This document shows, in pieces, positions 6,068-9,621 of a stretch of 9,621 nucleotides of DNA. The stretch lies in contig CALBRU010000247.1 of the NCBI GenBank assembly GCA_937927695.1, positions 1 through 9,621 on the forward strand. The letters are read 5' to 3'. Source of the stretch: an uncultured Thiomonas sp. Lineage in GTDB: Bacteria > Pseudomonadota > Gammaproteobacteria > Burkholderiales > Burkholderiaceae_C. Made by a program: the position numbers and the translations under genes. Each line of letters starts with the position of its first letter. Positions within the stretch are counted from its first letter, which is position 1. Below the pieces are notes generated by a model. It did not search any database and was not told the origin of the DNA. It worked only from the letters and a program-made list of their open reading frames with translations.

Positions 6068-6784
6068 TTAGCGCGGAATCTGCACATCCCACAGCCGCGC
6101 GGCAATCACGGCGGTGCGGCCGTTCATGTAAGGCGAGTACAGGCGCTTCTGATAAATGCGCGGAGCGGGCAGCATGACGGCCAGCCGCGCCGCCTGCGCC
6201 GGGCTGAGGCGGGCGGCGCTGGTGTGAAAGTAGGTTTGCGCGGCGGCTTCGGCACCATAAATGCCGTTGCCCCATTCCACGCTGTTGAGGTAGATCTCCA
6301 GAATGCGGCGCTTGCCCAGGATGCCTTCGAGCATGAAGGTGATGATGAGCTCCTGGCCCTTGCGCAGGTAGTCGCGCTCGGGGGAGAGAAACAGGTTTTT
6401 GGCGAGCTGCTGGGTGATGGTGGAGCCGCCGACGACTCTTCCGCTGCGCTCGAAGCGGCGACTGTGGTTGCGATCCCAGGCGTTTTTAATGGCGTCCCAG
6501 TCCACGCCGTCGTTGGTGAGGAAGGTTGAATCTTCCGAGGCGACCACGGCGCGTTTGAGGTAAGGGCTGATGGCGTCGTAAGGCGCCCAGTCGTGCTTCC
6601 AGGGCACGGTGGCGCCGCTTTTGAGGATGCGCAGTTGGGCCGCGCGCATGAAGGTGGTGCTGGACGGCGGGATCACCGTCCACAGCGCGATGCGCAGGGC
6701 GAAATAGCCTTGCAGCACCAGGCCGGAAAGCACGAACAGCCAAAGCAAGCGGCGCCACAGCGGCGCGGAAGTGCGCGGGCGCAT
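6068..6784 (-). CDS. mtgA: Monofunctional biosynthetic peptidoglycan transglycosylase
   Basis: Inner-membrane glycosyltransferase (family GT51) that polymerises lipid II into glycan strands but has no transpeptidase domain. The 238 residues begin with a basic cytoplasmic end and a single membrane anchor at about 12-36. Motif 1 is SEDSTFLTNDG, with the catalytic E84; motif 2 is GGSTITQQLAKN (119-130); motif 3 is RKGQE, with E145, followed by ILEIYLNSVEWGNGIYG. In motif 1 the usual His (E-D-x-x-F-x-x-H-x-G) is Asn, N91. The start MRPRTSAPLW lies two bases after the aroE stop (TGACCATG) with no clear Shine-Dalgarno, so translation is probably coupled to aroE. A longer upstream frame is only an overlap with aroE. 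Confidence 0.96.
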   Translation of the reverse strand: MRPRTSAPLWRRLLWLFVLSGLVLQGYFALRIALWTVIPPSSTTFMRAAQLRILKSGATVPWKHDWAPYDAISPYLKRAVVASEDSTFLTNDGVDWDAIKNAWDRNHSRRFERSGRVVGGSTITQQLAKNLFLSPERDYLRKGQELIITFMLEGILGKRRILEIYLNSVEWGNGIYGAEAAAQTYFHTSAARLSPAQAARLAVMLPAPRIYQKRLYSPYMNGRTAVIAARLWDVQIPR

Positions 6785-6786
6785 GG

Positions 6787-7665
6787 TCAGGATCGGCGGG
6801 TGGATGTGCGGGCGGCGGCGAGTTCGGCGCGCAGCGTGGCCAGCACCGGGGCGGTGGCCGGCGCTTCGCCATGCCACAGGGTGTAGCTCTGCGCGGCTTG
6901 TTCCACCAGCATGCCCAGCCCGTCCCAGGCGCTGGCGCCCGCGGCGCGGGCCTGCGCGACAAAGGGGGTGTCGTGCGCGCCGTACATCATGTCGTAGGCC
7001 CACTGCGCGGGGCGCAGCACGCCGTCCGGCAGATCGAGCGCGCGGCCGTCGAGACTGGCGGCGGTGGCGTTGATGACACCATCAGCCCAGTGTGTCGGCG
7101 GTTCGAGCACCACCTGCAGATCGGCGCCGTGCTGCGCGGCCAGAGCGCTGTGGCGCGCGGCCAGGGCTTGGGCCTTGTCGGCGCTGCGGTTCCACAGGGC
7201 GATGGCGCGCGCGCCTGCTTTGAGGAGCGGGCCGAGTACGCCACTGGCCGCGCCTCCGGCGCCGAGCAGCAGCACGCGCTGCCCCTGCAGCGGGTGGTGG
7301 GCATCGGCGGCCAGCACGCGGGCCAGATCGCGCACCAGGCCGATGCCGTCGGTGTTGTCGCCCCACAGGCCGCCTTCGTCCCAGCCGAGGGTGTTGACCG
7401 CCTGCGCCAGTTGCGCCGCCGGGCTGCGGCGCACGCACAGGCGCCAGGCGTCGAATTTGAACGGCACCGTGATGTTGGCGCCCCGGCCGCCTTCGGCATG
7501 GAAGGCGTCGAGAGCGGCTTCGAAACCATCCACCGGGGCGAGCCGGGCCTCATAGCGCAGCGCCGTGCCGGTTTGCTCGGCGAACAGGGCGTGAATGCGC
7601 GGCGAGCGGCTGTGCGCGATGGGATTGCCGAACACGGCGTAGAGCGGGGGCGAAGTCATGGGCAT
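6787..7665 (-). CDS. aroE: Shikimate dehydrogenase (NADP-dependent)
   Basis: Reduces 3-dehydroshikimate to shikimate in the route to aromatic amino acids. At 292 residues it is slightly longer than usual (about 270). The shikimate site is visible as AHSRSP (17-22), NITVPFK with K70, N91 and NTDG with D106. The NADP fold is marked by GAGGAAS (135-141) and NRS (159-161). C-terminal landmarks are NATAASLDG, YDMMYG and DGLGMLVEQA. Either M1 or M3 (MPMTSPPLYAVFGNP) could be the start, and no good Shine-Dalgarno separates them. The stop of the TonB-like gene is 10 bp upstream, and mtgA follows after 2 bp, so it looks like the middle of an operon. Confidence 0.96.
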   Translation of the reverse strand: MPMTSPPLYAVFGNPIAHSRSPRIHALFAEQTGTALRYEARLAPVDGFEAALDAFHAEGGRGANITVPFKFDAWRLCVRRSPAAQLAQAVNTLGWDEGGLWGDNTDGIGLVRDLARVLAADAHHPLQGQRVLLLGAGGAASGVLGPLLKAGARAIALWNRSADKAQALAARHSALAAQHGADLQVVLEPPTHWADGVINATAASLDGRALDLPDGVLRPAQWAYDMMYGAHDTPFVAQARAAGASAWDGLGMLVEQAAQSYTLWHGEAPATAPVLATLRAELAAARTSTRRS

Positions 7666-7675
7666 GTCTGCGTGC

Positions 7676-8560
7676 TCAGGGTGTGGCTTGCGCCGGGCTT
7701 TGCGGAGCCTGCACCGCCGTTTCCAGACCCTGCGTGCGGGTGAAGCGGAAACGCGAGATCACCACGATTTGATCGGCCTGCTTGAGCATGCCCTCGGTGA
7801 ACCGGCCATAAGGCTGCGCAGCCTCGACAATGGCGCGCGCCTGACGGTCGAGCGTGGGATTGCCTGAGCTTTGGACGATTTCGGTGGAAACCAGCCGACC
7901 ATTGGCGGCTATGGTGATGGACATGATGAGGCTGCCGTACAGCTTGTTGCCCCCGCTTTGCGGAAACTCGCGCGTGCCCAGTGTTTCGATCTTGGTGCGC
8001 AGCTTGTCGTAATACAGCGCGTAGGCGGCTTCGCGGGTGGACGGGCCGATGAAGCGGCGGCGCGGTTTGGCGTTCTGCTGCTGAATCTGCCGCTCGATGG
8101 CGCCCAGCATGTCGAGCAACTGCCGCCGTTTCTGCTCCAGCGCCTGTTGTTTGGCCGGATCGTTTTCCTGACGCACGGTCTGCGCCAGTTGCACGATCTG
8201 CTGTCGCACCTGGGTGAGCAACTGCTGCTGCTTCTGCTCCAGCGCCGACAGGCTGCGCTGCTGGTTGATCGCCGCGTCGCCGTGTGAGACATTGGCGGTG
8301 AACGGCAGCGGCGTGGTGGCCAGACCCTTGTTGGCGTTCCCGCCGCCGTTGAGGTTGGCCTGGGCGATGGCTTGCGGTTTGGCCGGGGCGTCGTCGGTGC
8401 GCTGGTTCACCAGCACCACGTCGAGCGGCGCGTTGTCGAACATGCGGTTGAAGGTCTCGGGCGCCGCAAAGCGCAGGCTCAGCAGCGCCAGATGCACCCC
8501 GACCGAGGCGATCAGTGCCCAGTGCAAAGGGGTGAGGGAGCGCAGGCGGAGGGAGGGCAC
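7676..8560 (-). CDS. TonB-like energy transducer/envelope protein with coiled-coil spacer
   Basis: Predicted inner-membrane protein with a TonB C-terminal domain. With the GTG start chosen here it has 294 residues. A membrane segment lies at about 12-30 (PLHWALIASVGVHLALLSL), then FAAPETFNRMFDNAPLDVVLVNQ as in TonB-like proteins. A Gly/Asn-rich piece (about 68-80) follows, then a Gln-rich predicted coiled coil at about 104-163, and a TonB_C domain at about 180-275 (YYDKLRTKIE, GSLIMSITIAANGRL, VVISRFRF). The Pro-rich spacer of classical TonB is absent. The start is uncertain: an ATG at 8644 would give 322 residues and overlap the RNase gene by 50 bases; neither has a Shine-Dalgarno. No ExbB, ExbD or receptor gene is nearby. 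It may act like TonB or TolA in spanning the periplasm; this is inference. Confidence 0.82.
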   Translation of the reverse strand: MPSLRLRSLTPLHWALIASVGVHLALLSLRFAAPETFNRMFDNAPLDVVLVNQRTDDAPAKPQAIAQANLNGGGNANKGLATTPLPFTANVSHGDAAINQQRSLSALEQKQQQLLTQVRQQIVQLAQTVRQENDPAKQQALEQKRRQLLDMLGAIERQIQQQNAKPRRRFIGPSTREAAYALYYDKLRTKIETLGTREFPQSGGNKLYGSLIMSITIAANGRLVSTEIVQSSGNPTLDRQARAIVEAAQPYGRFTEGMLKQADQIVVISRFRFTRTQGLETAVQAPQSPAQATP

Positions 8561-8594
8561 GGAGGGGGACGGGGCGGACCAGGCAGCGGCGATT

Positions 8595-9621
8595 TTACGA
8601 AGCCTGCTGCGCGGCGGGGGTGGCCGATTCGACGTCGGGCTCATCGGTATCGACCGCCACGCTGATGGGCGCAGCCAGGGCGACGGCTTCGTCGTCTTCC
8701 TCGCTGGCCTCGGCGCTGGCTTCGGTGTCAGCGGCCGCGGCTTGCTGCGGAGCGTCGAGCTGGCCGACCACGCGGCCAAACACCTCCAGGGTGATGAGGT
8801 CGGTGCCGGTGATCTGCACCTGCACCCGCGTGTTGCGCGGCAGGTCTTGCGCGCCCACGGCGGTGAACACCAGCGGCAGGCCGTCCACGCGCACCGCGCC
8901 TTCGCGCAGCACGCTGGCCTCAAACGTGTCGAGCCCTTGCTGGGCCAGATACCGCAGCGTCCAGTAGCGTTCCAGCGCCGACTGGTGGGTGGAGTAAGCC
9001 TTGTAGGTGTCTTCGAACGATTCGACGATGGCGTACAGCAGCGGGTCGCGCGGCTTGAACGGCGCCTGCAGCAGCGCGGTCTTGCCGAAGCGGGCGCAGG
9101 CGATGAGCTGGCCCTGGTTGAGCAGATCGACATAGCGCCGCAGCGGTGAGGTGCACCAGGCGTATTGCGCCACGCCCAGCCCCTGGTGCGGCGCGGGCTT
9201 GATGCCCATGCGGGTGCGCAGATTGGCGCCGAAACCGCTCTGGCTGCGGTAGATGCCGGGCATGCCCAGTTCGGCCAGCCAGCCGCCCCAGGTGGCGTTG
9301 GCCAGAATCATCAACTCGGCGACGATGGTGTCGAGCGGCGCGCCGCGGCGTCGCGGCTCGATGCGCACAGTCGCGTTTTCCGCGCCTTGTTCCAGGCCGT
9401 CGATGCGGAAGGTGTAGTCCACCCCGCCGATGCGCTCGGGTTTGCCGCGCACCTGTTCGCGGCCGCGCTTGAGTTGCTGCGCGAACGTCCACAGCCACGC
9501 CAGCTCTTTGGCGTGGGGGTAGCTTTGCGTCGCCGGGTCGGCGGCGAGGGCTTCTTCTGTGATTAGTGCGTCGAGCTGGTCGTGGCGCAGATTGCTGGCC
9601 ATGCGCACCTGCTCCACGCGG
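8595..9621 (-). CDS. RNase II-family (RNB domain) exoribonuclease, C-terminal part
   Basis: 3'-5' exoribonuclease of the RNase II/RNase R family. The frame runs in from the right edge, so the N-terminus and the Asp cluster of the RNB active site are missing. About 340 codons remain. Seen are the late RNB motifs ELMILANATWGGWLAELG and CTSPLRRYVDLLNQ (about 9120-9155). The Arg of the latter corresponds to the catalytic Arg of Escherichia coli RNase II in TSPIRKYGD. An S1-like RNA-binding region follows (VFTAVGAQDLPRNTRVQVQI, about 8770-8880). The protein ends in an Ala/Glu/Asp-rich low-complexity tail of about 55 residues (8598-8760) with no recognised domain. The TonB-like gene follows on the same strand. 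I cannot tell whether rnb or a related paralogue is the right name. Confidence 0.9.
   Translation of the reverse strand, partial: RVEQVRMASNLRHDQLDALITEEALAADPATQSYPHAKELAWLWTFAQQLKRGREQVRGKPERIGGVDYTFRIDGLEQGAENATVRIEPRRRGAPLDTIVAELMILANATWGGWLAELGMPGIYRSQSGFGANLRTRMGIKPAPHQGLGVAQYAWCTSPLRRYVDLLNQGQLIACARFGKTALLQAPFKPRDPLLYAIVESFEDTYKAYSTHQSALERYWTLRYLAQQGLDTFEASVLREGAVRVDGLPLVFTAVGAQDLPRNTRVQVQITGTDLITLEVFGRVVGQLDAPQQAAAADTEASAEASEEDDEAVALAAPISVAVDTDEPDVESATPAAQQAS

Noticed and set aside
6058..6070. Possible bidirectional terminator between hemL and mtgA
   Set aside because: The gap is 7 bp, and the only inverted repeat (gcgc-tta-gcgc) is too short and has no T-run on either strand.
4756..6105. 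A 449-codon open frame antisense to hemL, and a 333-codon frame at 5070-6071 on the plus strand
   Set aside because: Both are His/Arg/Gly/Ala-rich, show no domain, and overlap a fully conserved hemL; they are what GC-rich coding DNA gives in other frames.
6785..7003. Longer MtgA with a 73-residue N-terminal extension
   Set aside because: The extension is the other frame of aroE; the real protein begins just before its membrane anchor.
7676..9133. A 485-codon frame suggesting a fusion of the TonB-like protein with upstream sequence
   Set aside because: The first 160 or so residues are Ser/Arg/Pro-rich and lie in the wrong frame of the RNase gene; the TonB-like part begins only near 8560-8644.
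1..9621. CRISPR arrays, insertion sequences, tRNA or rRNA genes, toxin-antitoxin or phage-defence genes
   Set aside because: No spaced repeats, transposase motifs, cloverleaf-like sequences or defence domains were seen; the window is packed with core genes.

Overview
The window is about 9.6 kb of GC-rich (roughly 60-65 %), gene-dense chromosomal DNA from a proteobacterium, most probably a betaproteobacterium of the order Burkholderiales. The grounds are the gene content, the protein sequences and two neighbourhoods I know from that group: rubredoxin next to twitching-motility chemosensory genes beside thiD/hemL, and TonB-like/aroE/mtgA. A Thiomonas-like organism is my guess from general protein similarity; I could not test it. 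I see no mobile element, phage gene, CRISPR array, tRNA or rRNA.

Layout. (1) Positions 1-3638, minus strand: a chemosensory operon read right to left, rubredoxin - pilG - pilH - pilI - pilJ. pilJ runs off the left edge, and any histidine kinase gene (chpA/pilL) would lie beyond it. PilJ is the membrane sensor, PilI the CheW-like coupler, and PilG and PilH the CheY-like receivers that control type IV pilus extension and retraction. (2) Positions 3639-3792: a short divergent intergenic region. (3) Positions 3793-6060, plus strand: a divergent ThiD-like kinase, a 111-bp structured leader, and hemL (glutamate-1-semialdehyde aminomutase, a tetrapyrrole-precursor enzyme). (4) Positions 6068-9621, minus strand: RNase II-family exoribonuclease (5' end cut off by the right edge), a TonB-like envelope protein with a coiled-coil spacer, aroE (shikimate dehydrogenase) and mtgA (monofunctional peptidoglycan glycosyltransferase). 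They are so tightly packed (gaps of 34, 10 and 2 bp with the starts chosen) that they are probably one transcript. hemL and mtgA converge with 7 bp between their stop codons.

Most of the window is ordinary core housekeeping, and I do not see a wholly new multi-gene system. The points worth a second look are small: a kinase whose ThiD active site has been rewritten (GAGD instead of GTGC, and no Asn-x-x-Glu); a four-copy 9-bp tandem repeat that fills the pilG-pilH gap in place of a Shine-Dalgarno site; a terminator-like hairpin on the rubredoxin stop codon, followed by an in-frame echo of the rubredoxin C-terminus; an orphan coiled-coil TonB-like protein; two hairpins in the hemL leader; and a His-to-Asn change in a conserved MtgA motif. 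No stretch longer than about 150 bp is without a gene.
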